DNA of 64,000 bases from Lagopus muta (taxonomy: Eukaryota; Chordata; Aves; Galliformes; Phasianidae): positions 5,189,505-5,253,504 of the forward strand of contig NC_064434.1 in assembly GCF_023343835.1 (NCBI RefSeq). Direction: 5' to 3'. Positions 11,654-26,600 of the stretch are shown here, in pieces. The position numbers and the translations under genes are program-made. The notes under the pieces were generated by a model, which worked only from the letters and a program-made list of their open reading frames with translations, ran no database searches and had not been told where the DNA came from. Numbering within the stretch: position 1 is the first letter of the stretch; each line of letters begins with the position of its first letter.

Positions 11654-14600
11654 GTGAGTTCTGTGCAAATGGGTCAAATTCGTGGGATCACAGAACTGGT
11701 GAGTTTGGAGAGGACTTCTGGTGATAATTGAGTCCAACTCTTCAAGACAAAGTCAGCTAGAGGGTTCGCTCGTGATCTTGTCCAATCAGGTTTTGAATAT
11801 TCACAAGCCTTAAAGCAAATTCTCAGTTTCATTTCACCAATTCTCAAGTCTCAGAAAACATTGACTTATCCTTTTGCCTGTGTAAATCATGAGTAATGGA
11901 ATCAGAACTTCAATAACTTGTTTAATATTAGGAATAAATGTATATATATGGAATACATAGTCTTTATGATATATTCACGTGTATAAAACCTACTATGATA
12001 TGTAATGTTCTAATGTATATTGCTTAAAGCATATAAGCATTTAGTTGAAGTATTCTTATTTTGACAAGTAAACCATTTTTAAACAAAGAATATGTATTCA
12101 TTTCTTAGTGAAAGCCATTCTTTTTCTGCCTTAGAAGACTTAGCCCCAGAGCAAACCCAGTGTCAGTGTTTCTGAGTGGCCAGTGCTCCACCACAATTTG
12201 CAGGAGAGACCTTGGTACCCACACCCTCACTCCTTTGCTAAGCCTGGCCACGGTGAGATGGGGCTGACATTTTGTTAACTGAAGTGATGCACTCAATTTA
12301 TAAATAACAAGATGCATTTCCTGGTCTCCCACTCTGCAGGCTAAATCTGGGATCTGCTAACGCAAGGAAGGTGTTTTTTTTTATCTCATGCATCATCAGG
12401 ACAGCATTCCTCCCTCAGAGTTCAGTTAATATATCTGCTGATGATTCATTGAATTTAATCCAGAGTGGGCCATGACGTTACTCAGTGTGACTTCCTGGAT
12501 TTCTCAGGCCCTCGTTTCACACACCTCTCTGTGTCCTCAGCTCAGTAACTAGAATTTGGCTATGATGTATCTTCCACAAAAGCATATACACTTCCTTAGG
12601 GATTATCAAGAAATGAAAATTTCATCACTTTGCTAACAATTTTTTTTTCTTGGCTAATCCTCTATACCATTAAAAGATTAAACCTTGTCTCTTGTCTGAA
12701 TACCTCTAGCATTAGCTTCCATCATCTAAATCTTCTTCTGCTAGCTTATTAAACATTTTTGTAATGAGGTTGGGTTTTTTTTGTTTTTTTTAATTGTGGA
12801 AGTACTTTTACTCTGCTTCAAGCCAACACTTGATCTTTTTTTTGATAAACTAAACAGATTGAGCCCTTTGAAGTTCTTTCAGTTTGGCAGATTCTCCAGC
12901 CTTTGCATCATTTTAATGTCTGCTTCCTACACTCTTTATAACACATTTTTACAGACACACATCACTAGGTAATAAAGTGCGATCTGACTAGCAGTGAGTG
13001 GGTAAAAAAACCCCTTTCTCATCTTTTTACTCATCCACTCTTTAGGCAACGTGGTGTTGCATTGTGCTGCAGCAAATCTCGTAGGAGCTAATATTAGACT
13101 GTTTTGTACTCTTGCCCTTAGAATCATAGAATTGTAGAATCACCAAGGTTGGGAAAGACTTCAAAGATCATCTAGTCCAACTGTCCACCAGTGCTGCCCA
13201 TTACTCCATGTTCCTAATCACCACATCTGTCCTTTCCTTAAACACCTCCAGGGATAGTGACTCCATGCTGGACAGACTGCTTCAATGCCTCAGCACTCTT
13301 TTAGGGCAGAAATGCTTCCTTATATCCAACCTGAACTATCCCTGGTTCAACCTGACGCCATCACTTCTTTTCCCTTTGCTAGTTACCTGAAGAAGAGGCT
13401 GAAGCCCATCTCACTACAACCTTCTTTCAGGCAGTTGTAGGGAGTGGTGAGGTCTCTCCTGAGCCTCCTCTTCTCCAGACTGAAAAATGACAATTTCCTC
13501 AGCTGCTCCCCATTACACTTGTGCTCCTGCTGCATTGCCTCCAGGGCCTCAATGTCTTGTCTTTCTCAGCCAAGTGTCAACAGACACCCTCAGATCCTTT
13601 TTCTCTGCACAGTCTTCCAGTCACTTTGCCCCAAGCCTGTAGCATTGCCTGGGGTTGCTGTGGCCAAAGTGCAGGACCTGGCACTTGGTCTTGTTGAACT
13701 TCATCCCATTGGCCTGAGCCCAGCTATCCAGCCTGTCCTCTGTAGGGCCTTCCTACCCTCAGGCAGATCGATATTTCCTCCAAGCTTGGTATCATTTGCA
13801 AACTTACTGAGGGCGCACTCAATTCCCTCATCCAAATCATCTTTAAAAATAATGAACAGAACAATTCCCAGTAGTGACCCCAGGAGAGCACCGCTTGTGA
13901 CCGGCCGCCAGTTGGGTGTCACTCCATTCATCTCCATGCTTTGGGCCCAGCCGTCCAGCCAGTTCCTTACCCAGCAAAGAATGTACCTGTCCCAGTCATG
14001 GGCTGCAGCTTCTCCAGGATAATACTGTGGGAGACAGCGTCAAAGGCTTTGTTGAAGTCTAGGTAGACAACATCAGCAGTCTTTCTGTCATCCTCCAACA
14101 TCTTAATGTTGTTGTTCTGGGTAGGAAAGAACCTACCTCCTATCTCCCAGACCTGTGATCAGTGATGAAATTCATTATAAAAAGTATTTGCTTCTGATCC
14201 AGGTTTGAAACTCTTTCATTTATCCCTACACAGCTCTCAGTGCTGGCTCTGCAGAGTTAGAAGAAAACAAATAGTTGCAACAAAAATATTGCCAACAGGT
14301 GAAATTGGGAGATAATCCAATTGATATATATAAGGTGTGAGAAGGTTTTATTTTCCCATCCTATTTTATTTTACCATCCTATCTCTGTTCATTTCTGCAC
14401 TTTTGAGTGAAGACGAAGTCTGAAAAAGTAAAGAGTTTATAGAAAGAAGGTATGTGAAAAACAGTGAGAAGATAAAAACAGAGAGAGAAGAGGTGCCTAA
14501 GAAAAATACTTCTTAGATGAATTGGCAGTGAGGGGCAGGAATGGTGAGAATTTAGAGCTGGTCAATAGCATTTAAGCTCCATCTAAACAACTGCTAGGAG

Positions 14601-17600
14601 CAGGTTCAAAGCAGTTAGTGTAAACTTGCCACCTGTCTAATTTGGGTTAATCCATGAGATGCTGCTTCAGTGGTTCCTGCAGATTTCCCTAGGTTTTCAA
14701 ATATGCTCAGGAGCACACTTGGCTGCACTGATGTCAGGACCCAACATGTCTCCTGCTTGTTGTATATCCTGAGTCTTGTTCTCCATCTATATTTTTCTGC
14801 CTTCACTGCAGCTGTCAGATCTTGCCCGTAGCATTACACTGGGTCATGGGCAGACATCTGTTTTAAATCCACAATCTCCAGCAGGAACAAACCAAAGTAT
14901 AGAAGCCAGAGTTAGGAATATTAAGCAATATTCACACTCAGAAAAGCAGAGGAGGAGCTGCATTTAAGGAAGGACTGGAAGTCGAGAGAGTATTTGCCTT
15001 CAGTTAGGCAGAATTATGCAGTGGGACAGAAGAGCCTCAGTGGCATTTGCAGCAAAGACTGGAGGGATTTGCCAGACAGCCCTGAACTTGAGCTTATTTA
15101 TAACTACCTAAGAACACAGATGTGAGATGGCAGTTCTCAGGAGCAACCTGGGCTTTGAGCTGAATCCTAGGCCAGCCAACCTAGCTAGGAGATAGGTGTA
15201 AATTGAAGGCCTTGGAGGAGGAAACAGTAAAAATGGATCTGATTGACTCAGCAGATGATTATACCAATCTGGGGCTATTCTATTGCTGATTAATGCTTCC
15301 AAGTGTCTGGAGTAGGCAGAACATTCTAACAGAGTTGGCTTAGTTGTATCTCCAAAAATGCTGAAAGCAAATATGTGTCTTTCTTTGATCAAAGACCATT
15401 AAATTGCATTCAGTTACATAAATAGCTCCGTGCCTCACTTGAATTATCCATCTCAAAACTTAGATCTTTGACTATTCATCATTTGCTTGTGGCAAATCCC
15501 TTTCCAAGTTCAGCTTGTTCAGCTTTTGTATTTTTTTCACTTTGCCAAGTGTCCCGCATGCAAATAAAGCAAATAATAACTGTCAACATGCAAATAAAGG
15601 AAATGTCACTTTTCACTCCTCACAGGAGACACTCCTGCTGAGAGAGACAGAGCTGATGCTGACAACTGCTGTACCAGACATCAGCACTGATAATGTCTTT
15701 CTCTGCATGAACCTTCTTTGCAGGCTGTCAAAGCAATAACATTTTTGGAGTTTATAATGATCAAACATGTTTTCCTAGTTGTGGTTAATAGCTGTTTTTA
15801 TGCACAGTTATAAACTGGGCTTTTTCCTTGATCTGTCTTCTGGAGAAAAAAAAAAAAGCAGCAATACATCTGTAGCATTTCCTCACTTGCAAGGTCATAG
15901 TCCTGAGCATAAAGGCAGTTTTGTAGTAGTGGAAAGCCACGTGCTAGTGCTTTCATATCTAGCTCCCTAAGGATGAAGGTCAACATCACAAATCCTCTGC
16001 TGTATTTTGATACCATTCATCCATCTTGTTAGTTGTCACTGTAAAGAACCTAGGGACAGCATGAGCCACAACAACTGGCCTTAGTAGGCCATTGCCAGAG
16101 CTCTGTGATAGCTACCCACGTTGTATCCATTCCATTACCCACTTTCTCCAACTCAGGAGAACTGAAATCTACTGAAAAAAGTAAATAAAGATCCATGAAG
16201 GGCAACACAAGCAACCCAGGAGGTTTCAGGAGTGCTTTGATGGCACAGGTCATCAAGGAGCCAACAAGGGAAGATGCTCTGCTGGTCCTTGTTCTTATAA
16301 ACAAGGAAGGATTGGCTGGGGATGTGTCCGATTCTGGACTCCCCATACAAGAAAGACAAAGACTTATTGGAATAAGCCCAGTGAAATATCACAGAAAGGA
16401 TCAGGAAATCGGAGCATCTGACACATGGGGAAGAGTTGAGAGTTATGGGATTGTTCAGCCTGGAGAAGAAAGGCCTTATCAGCCTATAAGCCTACAGGCC
16501 TTATCAGTGTATTTGGATACCTGATGGAAGAAGGTAAACAACACAGAGCCAGACTTTTCTTGGTAGCTTCCAGGGAAATGCCAAGAGACAATGGCCACAA
16601 ACTGAAATGCAGGAAATTCCACTGACCATAGGAAAAAACACTGTTACCATGAGAGTGGTCACACACAAGTTACTCAGAGAGACTGCAGAGTTTTCATCCA
16701 AGAAGACATTCAAAATCCAGTTGGATGTGGCCCTAAGCAACATACTTTAGCTGACCCTAGCAGGGACTTGGGACTTAACCATTCTCCTTAAGTTCCTTCC
16801 AACTTCACCCATTTTGTGATGCTGTTTCTATTTTCCAGGTTTCATAGCTTGTTTGGTTTTTTCAAGCTATGTTTTTTCTTAGCAGATACTGAATCCCCTT
16901 ACAGTATTCATTTTTAATTGTGTGTGTATGTTTTACAGGTATTTGAAGAAAGAAGAGCCCTGTTCAGAAAATGGGTAAACTTTTCCTTTTATATATATTT
17001 AAATACAGTTAGGTTTCTGAACTTATCAAGAGATTACTGTAAGGGGAATGTATAACATCCTACTTTGAAAAAGGGGTTCGTTTTCCTTAAAGATACGTGA
17101 AAGTGAACTTCAACTTTTGATGAAGGCAAAGGTGCCTTATGTTGGTAAGTTTTGAACTTGGGAAATTACATTCTTTTCTCAAAATTTTCTGTAATAAGAT
17201 AAGAAGCCCTCAGAAAACTCTGTGAAGTCTTCAGAGAGGATACTGGGTGTTCAGGTATTGCCTTTGCCTGATAGAAAGTCTTTAAAGTTGGTAGTAAATG
17301 ACACGGTATCTACAAAGAGCACACACAGGGCTCCTGGTGCTGTAATCGCTGACCATCTCACAGTATCATGCCATCAATATCTTCATAACTTGTGTAGGAG
17401 TCAGGAAAGTGCTGTCATCCTATTTTTCATTAAAAAAATGAGGTATACAGAGACTTAGAACAGAATTTTCTGCCACAGCCAGAGATCACTGTAAGATAGG
17501 CATTCAGGATAGGGTTTCTCTGGCCAAGTGTGTATGACTGAAACAAAGGGATTTCAGCCTGACTGGTCTGGTCATCGTAGGCTCAGTGTACAGTCAACAG

Positions 17601-20600
17601 AAGGAAAGCACTGCTTCCAGAGGGTAATTCATCTCACTTAATGTAGGATGAAAGAGCAGCTCTCTAGAGATGCCTGCTTCTGTAGCCTATGAAGGCAGTC
17701 CTAGCTGGCAGCTGTAAAGGAATGCAACTGTAAGTGACTTACCCTGGAAGGAGATGGCACAGCATGCAATGGCAGAATATCTGCAACACCTGAAATATCA
17801 CATTGTCCTTACTCTTTTATGAGTAAAAACCTATATAATTATGGGAAAGTAGCTGCAATCTGCTCGTCTCCTATGCAAAGAGGAATACAGACTCAGTGAT
17901 TTTATTGCAGTAAATGAGTGGATGTATTAAAGCAGTGACTGTATGGCTGAGCCCTTTGCACATCTTTATAAGTGGAACCACAGAACCAGGTACATGGTTA
18001 CGTATGGTACTCAGGCTAAAATGACATGTAGAAATAATGCTCTTTGAGAAAGGATATTTGCACAATAACTTTGTGTGAACTGTGATGCTTATTCTTTATG
18101 CCTAATAGGGCACTTGTGTGAAAGCTTTTTGCATGTAAACTGTTTCTTACAGACAAGCATTTTGATTTTAAGTTCATACAGATTATTCATCTTTATAGGA
18201 GATACATTGTCCACACCTTGTTATTTGTGTGCCTTTTGATAACAAGGGTCTTAACAAAAAACCAAGGAAACAAAATAATTGGACACTTGTTCACCTTTTA
18301 GCATGAAAGTCAGTAACTCACAAACTTCAAATCTGTTTCTTGCAAACTGATGGGTGTTTTAAAATGCCTATGGTATATATGCTGGTAAAAAATGTTGTTG
18401 GAACCTCTATTGAAAGAGCCAAAATCTGGAAATAACCTTCCCTAAACACAACACAAGTGCTGAATCATCTTCTGAAAGGTTAAATACCTGACCCCCATCT
18501 GACACTTGGTCAGTACTTCTCACCATGCTCCTTTGGAGTTAATTCTCCTTGTGCTTCTGTCATCCATCATACCAATGGAAAGGGCGTGGAAAGCACAAAA
18601 GCTGTTCTTAGCTCCCTTCAAAGCCTTTGGCATTATGTTGTATGCAAAGCCTAGGGCAGCCTGAGTTCGGGAGAAACTTTATCAAGAAACCACAGTGCTT
18701 TGGCAGGACTTTTTACACTGATTCACACAATCCTCTCAGGGTGCACTCAGGAAGTATGGACTAGATGAAACTGCTGGAGATTGGCTTTCTATGGCTGGGA
18801 ATCGACATTCAGCGTAGTTACAAATGGCTTGTTATGAAACTGGAGGGCTGAAGTCCATCCTGAGTTCAGCACTGTTCATTTTTGGTGATAGCTGGGTGAG
18901 GAATGGAAGTACATACTTATTTACAGATGCAGTCAGGCTGGGTGTGATTTCATGAACTTAGAAATGATGAACTTAGAAATGATTAGAAATGAAAATGAAA
19001 AGTTCTGCAGTTTGATAGGGACAAATGGAAAGCGTTATGAGTGAGAATGATGTTTATGAAAACTGCAGATACAAGAAAACCAAAGTATGCTGCAACTCTG
19101 TATAAAATACATAGGGAATTATGAATATGACTGTCTTATAATGATAAAATGGGGAAATATCCCAAAGAGCTGTCTGAAAGGCAGAGCCATTGCCAGTGTT
19201 GTACCATGCATACTGAGAAAGGTGAGCACCAGGTGGAGGTGCTTCTGAGAATGGCCTCAGGTCCAGGAAACTTGAAAATGGTCTGTTTACTCTAGGGAAG
19301 ATGGACAGAAGGTGCAGATATTGTAAAGGTTATCTTTACAATAACAGATTAAAGCACACGAAAAAGAAGGGAATGATCTCTGTATTCACGTTGGATAGGA
19401 TAAGAAATAATGGGCTTGTATCTCAATTATGGAGGTACAATTGAGACACCAGCAAAATTTACAGCTAATTCACTGCTGCAATAGCTTGCCTTGGGGGCTA
19501 AGGGGTGGAAACCTCCACTGCAGGAGTCTTTTGAGGACAGGTTAGATAAATATTTGTCAGGATTATCTTCCTTGCACTAGGAGCTGAACTAAGTGTTTCT
19601 CAACCTTTTTAAGCTGATGTCTCCCAGGCTGTTGTGGTCCTTAAGACTGAGAAGCAATGAACTAGGTGACCCGAAGGGATTTCTTCTCTCTGTTTCTGCA
19701 TGGCTGAGCAGCCCCAAAGGGTGTAGGACCGGCTGTGCTGCCACCTGCCCTATTGAACAAAAACAGTGGGACCCTCTACAGGCTCTTGGCTGTCTCACAT
19801 TGCACTGAACTCATCAAGGTATAACTGCTGCACAGAGGGGAAGCAGTGGTAGTGCAGCAGATAGGCTGTCCTACATAGCTGTTCCCAGGGCTGAGTATTT
19901 GCAGGCTTTGATCTTGCTGGAGGCATTTGTGGTGAATTTCTATCACACTGCTTTACCCAAATGCTTTCCAGATACATACAAAAGATAAACTGCGCTGCTG
20001 TCTTTCAGTTGAAATACTTCTGGGAAAGCATTAACATTTCTCAGTTTCTTTTTGTTTTCTTCTAGCTGCTATTCTATATTGCACCTGGGGCAGATGTCCT
20101 GATGGACTCCCTCTCAGCTTCCCTTTCTGCTCTGTTCTCAATACTGCAAGCCAAAACTTCCTCCCTTTAATCTAAGAAACACAACATCATTTTGCTTTAC
20201 CTTAACACTCGATGCTATTATGCTGACATGCAGGTTAGCGGGTAGACAATGAGGCTAGGGTTGAACTTGTATATTAAGATACCTAAGCTTAAGTGTCTCC
20301 ATGTGATCAGAGCGTCTCAGCTTCTGCTCTAGCCAAATGGGATGTGGACAAATTGAGAAACCCTAACAATGATTCAGCTCACCTCATGGGTTACATCTTG
20401 TCAGAGTACCAGTTAATTTGTGGCAAAGAACCACTTGAGAGAAGCAAGGCTCTGTGGAGACCTGAGAGCAGCCTTTCAGTACCTAAAAGGAGCTGTAAGA
20501 ATGAAGGGAACAGGCTCTTTAGCAGCAGTGGTGATAGGACCAGAGGAAATGGTTTCAAAATAAAAGAAGGGAGATTTAGATTTAATATGAGGAGAAGGTC

Positions 20601-23600
20601 TGTTACAGTAAGGGGTAATGAAGCACTGGCATGGGTTGCCAGAAAGGTGGTGTTGCCCCATCCTTGGACATGCCCATGTCAGGCTGGATGGGCTCTGAGC
20701 ACTGATGGAGCTGTGGGTGTCCCTGTTCAGTGCAGGGAGTGGCACAGGTGGCCTTCAAATGTCCCCTCCAACTCAAACAATTCTATGATTCTATTATGGA
20801 CACCAGGTGCTGCCTCTTTCATCCCTTTCTATTCTAACCCTTGCCTCCAAATAGATCACTGCATTGGAGCTGGAAGAAGGTGGTTGAGGAGGCAAAAATT
20901 GCTTCTGCTGAGCTGAACCATCCATCTACTTGCAAGTTATTCTGCTTTAATGTGTTCCAGAAGGGTAGTAGTGACTTAGGAGTTCTGTGCTGTGTTTGCA
21001 GAGCACAGGGCTGCCTGAGTGTGATTGTAACCCTGTGAACTCACGTCAATATTCTGAGTTGGAGGCGAGGATTATGTCCCAATTCAGTGGCTGGTTCAAG
21101 TCAGTAAAACAACCTGCCTGTTAGAGCAGAGAGGGGCCTCTTTAGGTTAAGCATCAGAGGTTCTGTTCCTCAGCTCTGAGGTCCTGGGCTCTCCCCTTGG
21201 TGTCAGGCTGCATTATTTGTGTGTGTGCACTCACGGATTAATCGTAAACTGATCGCAGGAGTAGAGGCTGGGCACTGCATTCCCTGGTGACACGGTCGGT
21301 AGCCTTATGTCACGCAGTCCCCGGGGAGACATTGTTCTCCAGGGCTTGGGGAAAGACACAGAAAAGGAAAAACGTTCCTGGCTGCGGATTGAGAAGGTGC
21401 AGTCCCTTGAAAAGGGGAATCCGGTCCAACTGGTTGGATTGCTGTAATCACATGCAAGGGGAGGAACTGTGGAGAAAGGCAGCCAAATGTGGGATGGGGA
21501 CATGCTTGTTAATACTGGAAAAGAGACAAATCGTGCCTGCTTAAATACTTGGTTGCTGCTGAATGCGGTGGAGAAGAAGCTGTGTGTTCCCATGCTCCTG
21601 ACAGGGTGACACTGATTTAGTGGAGTCTCCCACATGGTATAAGCTGTAAGCTCAGGCTGAGGATGCTGGAAGGAATTGCTCCATTGCAAAGCAGTGGCAG
21701 AATGGGAAGAGCTAAATGGACACAAATATTCTGTGTCTCTGAAAGAGAATCTATATTTCCTTTGATCAGTTCACTTAATCTCTTGGTGTGGAAGGGAGGA
21801 AGCCAGTTACCCCCTTGTCTCTGGAACTTATCCAGGAGAAATTTACCTTCGTTAATAGATGATTGCAGATTGTTTTAATGAGAAAAGGATGTAGCTGTGA
21901 ACATGAATGAGGAGTCTGTGCAGCAGAAGCTCTTCCTCCTCCGGCACATGACAGAAAAAAACCTTTCACATCAAACTGAAAGTGAGGAAGGCACAGGCAA
22001 AACCTCCTCTGTTCCCCTGTGATGCATCTTCACCTGAATTTGTATTCTTAGAGAACACATTCCTAAGTGCTGAATCCAAAGGTCCTGCTTCAGTTTTTAT
22101 TTAGCACTTTGCTAAACTCCATTAGAGGTGAAAGTTATATGCAAAATAGGGAGGGGAGGGAAGGGTGTACTCCTTAATTCGATGTCTGTTTGCGTATGAA
22201 AAGACATGGACATTTGGGAGCTTTCTTCTCTTTGGCTTTTTGCCTGGGTTCTGTGTTCCAGCCCTTCTTGTCCTTGCTGACCTACATGAAGGTTTTGTAA
22301 AGGTGTCTGCAAGAAGGAGCAGAGCTATTTACTGCTCACAGCTTATTGTCCAGTCCTGGAATTAAATACATCCAGGTAAAAATAAAGAAAGGAATGAAGA
22401 ATTCTGTAAGATGAACTGTGAAGAAATTACTTCTCAGTTACTTTTCATCTGCCCAGTGTTGGGTTTGTTATTAGGTGACTAACTGGGGATTCGGGCTGTC
22501 ACGGTGCAGGCAGCTGGACTGTCTCATGATAAGCACATGTGGCAGTCATTCAGCACTGTGGTACGTGGAACAGTGCGTCCATTGGCCTTGAGGAAGAAAC
22601 TGGACTCTGGAGGGTATATAAGATACTGTTGAATTTCAATGAACGCCGTTTTACAGCATCCCCATATTGGTGTCTGTGTTGCAATGGCCCTAGCGAGGAG
22701 CAATAGTGGGTAGAGCAAGGAGAGATGGCTAGCCCCTGCAGTGAGGGATCCTGAAATGGTGGCGTGTCTGCAGCAGCCCAGTATATTTTAGACCATAGCA
22801 ATGCTGGTCCTCCAGTTCACCATCAATTTTTGGTGTGGAAGCTGAGAAAAAAAAAGATTAAATTTGTAACCCATTTTGTTCTGAGAGAGAAAGGAAAGGA
22901 AGGGAATTGGGCATTGAATCTACCCAGCTCTTCATAAACACGTATATATATGCACATCTATACACGAAGATGCTTATAGATATATATATGAAGAGTTGTG
23001 TGTCTTTTTTTTCTTACTGCTATTTTTGATTTGTGGAGACCATGTTTAAATAAGTTCTTCAAATGCCCCTGGTGTTAAATGCAGAAATAACTGTGCTGTG
23101 ATTTGGAGAGCAAGTTGTCAGCTGTGGAAAGCTGACTTCAGGAAACAGAAAGAGGAACATGTGTTAAAGGCATGGCCAGTGCGTGAGAAAGAAAGAAGCA
23201 AGGGAAGGCAGCATTCTCCAGACAGGCCTGGCTCTTTAGAAACTTGCCCTTTGTAAGGAAGGGGAGTTTGGCTCACAAGGAATCTGCACTCTGCCTCTGG
23301 AAGTCCACCTTTCTCTGTACCATTCTGCCGCCAGCGGTTCCCACTGGGGATTCCTGTTGGCGCTGACTACATGGTCCTCTGCCACGTCCTCCCTGCTGGC
23401 ACTCCGTGCTGCCCTCGCAGCCAGGACTGCTCCTGCAGGTTTTGAGACAGATTGCACAGATTGTGGCGATGAGGTCAGTCTCCTCCCAGGAGATTCCTGC
23501 TGACAGGGCCCTTTCCATCCCCTGCTGTCAACACAGGCTAAACACCAGGTACGGCTGCCGTTGCTCCCACCCTGTTTACACAGCTCTGCTCCTCTCTGCT

Positions 23601-26600
23601 CAGTGCCGTTGTTGCTGTTGTATCAAGCGATACGTGCTTGTGTGGTTATGTGCTCATTTCTTCCCACAGTGAGGTCCAGCTGTTTTCCTCCTCCTCTTTA
23701 GATATCTGTCATAAGCACAGAAATGCCATGAAAAATCTCTTACTGTGCTGCCAGGTCTGTGTCACGTTTTCCTTGGGAGATGCAGGCAACTGATGTAGTT
23801 TCTCTTTGCTCTGCTTCTTTGCAGGCAGTGGGGATTTCTCTCTTATGCAGACTGTGGGAATAAATACTTCACTAACTGCGAGGCACTCAAATACTGCAGT
23901 TTTGGGGGCCATATATGGGTCAGGATAGGTGAGGAAGCAGCAGTCAACTTAGGACCCAATCCTGCAAACACACGCCTGAGTCTCCTTCTTTTAATGACTG
24001 AAGCCAAGTTTTCCAAACTGATCCTAGGTGTTAAGAGTCTTGTGAGGATGACTGTGTCCTGGACAAGGTCATCCTGGATCCTTTGAGGATTATAAATCAT
24101 ACGTTATGTGGCTTCTGAGTTTCTTTTAATGTAGCCTCTCCATTTGTTCCCAGTTCCTACGTGCTTTGCTATTGAGTGAGTCACCAAAAGCTGCTCTTTG
24201 GACACCTTCCCTTGCCTTACATGTATGATTTATTTTAACAAGCTGGATCTCTGGTTTCTCACAACCTGGAACTCTTTTTTCAGTTTATCAAGTGGACAGA
24301 TGCTCAGAGACAGAAGATCCTGGTGGATCAGTTGGAGCTCTGCTCCCTGTCCCTGAAGAAATTCTGTGCCCGGAAGCTACAAGATCAAATTCCTATCGAA
24401 GCTCTAGATTTTACCATGAAGCTTCCTAGAGTTCTGTCCCTGTACATCTTCTCCTTTCTGGACCCACGGAGTCTTTGTCGATGTGCGCAGGTAAAAAAAA
24501 AACCAACACATGCTAAGATTCAGAAAGTTGGGTCAAGAAAGATAAAACAAGAAACAGAACCAGGTTACAATAAAGCTGTAGGAACGCAAGAATGCCTTGT
24601 GACCTGGCACCCTGGTGCTATATGCTTAGTGACACTCGTACGAGATAGAACACAGCACTTCCCCAGATCCTAAATTAAATCAAATTGGCCAATGTTTATG
24701 AAAGTGAAGACTAATTTTGGGAGCTCAACGCTAAGCCATTTAATATGTGGCACTTTACAAGGCTGATTGTTCTCAAGAAGGCCTGGTGCTTTCTGCAAAC
24801 CATGTTCTTTAAAGTATTTTGCACAATGTGCAGAATCATTAATTGTTTGAAGAAGCCCATGGTGGTTGTAAAGAAGTGCATACACTGCTTTAAGAAAAAT
24901 AGCAAAAACCAGATCCATTAAAATACTTGAAGGTAAAGTGCTGGATGTGCAGAAGCAGAGAAGTTATCAAGGTGCTTTTGAGCATACTGTCTAAGGATTC
25001 GATCTGCTAATGTGTTCCCCAAGCTAGTTCTGAATGAATAAGCTCAAATATGGGTGACATGATTACTGCACTAACAAACACAGTACACCATATATTACTA
25101 CTAATACATATACTAATACATCAAAATCTCAGCTTTCTCTAGTATTTCTCTCCAACAATTCATTTTTTATGAAGATGAGCCACAGGTATTCATGCACAGA
25201 CAGGGAGAAAATAGATTAGGGTATGAGAAAGGAAGGTCCTTACAGTGCTACTTCTGTCATGTCATTGAATATTTGCTGTTATAAGCACAATTGTGCAAAT
25301 AGATGATGCTTGCCCTTAGGCTAGAAGAAGTATTGCATGCAAGGTGACTGTGCAATGGAGTATAAAAGCAGAACCTGAGTAGGGAGAAAACTGAATGTGT
25401 GTATCAGACCTGGGGGGGTTATTTTTCTGTTTTTGTCAGCAAAATGCAATGAAGGGTTTGTTCCAACTCCTATGCACTTACTGGGTAGAAATGCAGGAAG
25501 TTGCCCTAAGTGAGCTGAAGTCTTTCCTTTTGACTAGTGATCTTTAGAGCATTTCGCCCTGCACTGGAGATCAACCAACAATGAGCAGATCATGAGGAAA
25601 TCTGGGTTTACATGGAGTTCAAACAGCACTGAAGTACAGTGTTAGTTTAAGGAGCTGCATCCAGGGGAGATAAATCTCCAGCTGTAATCTGAGATGTCTG
25701 AAACCCCAAGATGTTGATCTTCTCTTATATGTGGTTACTGGTCATCCACAGGTGAGCTGGCACTGGAAGAACCTGTCTGAACTGGATCAGCTCTGGATGA
25801 AGAAATGCTTGCATTTTGGTTGGTACATCAACTTCATTCCAACCCCCTTTGAGCAAGGAATCTGGAAGAGACATTACATTGAAATGGTGAAAGAGCTGCG
25901 TGTTACAAGACCAAAGGTATATGCTTACCAGCTCTGGAGGTGTTCCACGCCAGTTATAATACTCTGGGCTAATAGGGTTACTAACTTTTAAACTTACTAC
26001 CTTCTCCCACTAGTAAGAAGGAACATACATAATTTTAAATTAGAATCTAAACTCATGTGCTGCCATGTGGTCTGCTTTCTCTCATCCACCCCTGGTAAGG
26101 ATGAGAGGGAACGAAAACCTCAGAGGTTAGGAAGGAAGCAGTCACCAAGGTCTCCCTCTCCTCCTGTCCTCTCTTCAGATTGTTCTGAAGTAATCCTCCA
26201 AATTTCTCTCTCCAGCACTCCAGGCTTTTCCCCTCTCTTCTCCAGGTTGCAGGGAATGTGATAGCCTACCTCAATCTGATAAGCAGGACTGGGAAGCCCA
26301 GCATTGTCCCTGCTGAAGTTTCAGAGTCAGTCTAGCTGGTGGAAAGCTAAAAAACCCCACATGTTCTGCCTGTTATAGGCTCCGTGTTGGCTCATCCTGT
26401 CTTCTTCAAAGGTGGCAGGGTCATTTTGGGGAAGTGGAGCATTACTCAGTAGCAACTGTTTTCTCTTGAGATTCATTGATCCAGACCCCTTGTTAATGGG
26501 ACTGTGAAGGCAGGAATCTTCTGCCTTCTATTCAAAAACTCAGACCTCTAGCCAGCTCCCTCATAGGCTGTCTCTGAGGTCAGTGGATGAAGCCAATGCA

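Larger units (their letters stand above)
11654..16938 (+). other. FBXO16: FBXO16 intron after coding exon 1
   Basis: It contains a degenerate CR1 at 11.68 kb, a roughly 1 kb minus-strand CR1 at 13.12-14.11 kb and an internally deleted plus-strand CR1 at 16.2-16.83 kb. The rest is AT-rich with no recognisable gene. Confidence 0.8.
16975..24283 (+). other. FBXO16: FBXO16 intron after microexon 2
   Basis: About 7.3 kb. It contains an old CR1 at 19.24-19.6 kb and a better preserved one at 20.43-20.8 kb. A 164-codon minus-strand ORF at 21.2-21.7 kb has no recognisable domain. TA-rich microsatellite-like runs occur near 22.94-22.99 kb. Confidence 0.8.

Noticed and set aside
20293-20916. 207-codon plus-strand ORF
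   Set aside because: Most of it is the CR1 3' region (text such as [20 protein letters not shown]); not an independent gene.
21231-21725. 164-codon minus-strand ORF in an FBXO16 intron
   Set aside because: No domain, no splice context in its direction, and low-complexity Ser/Pro content; probably chance.
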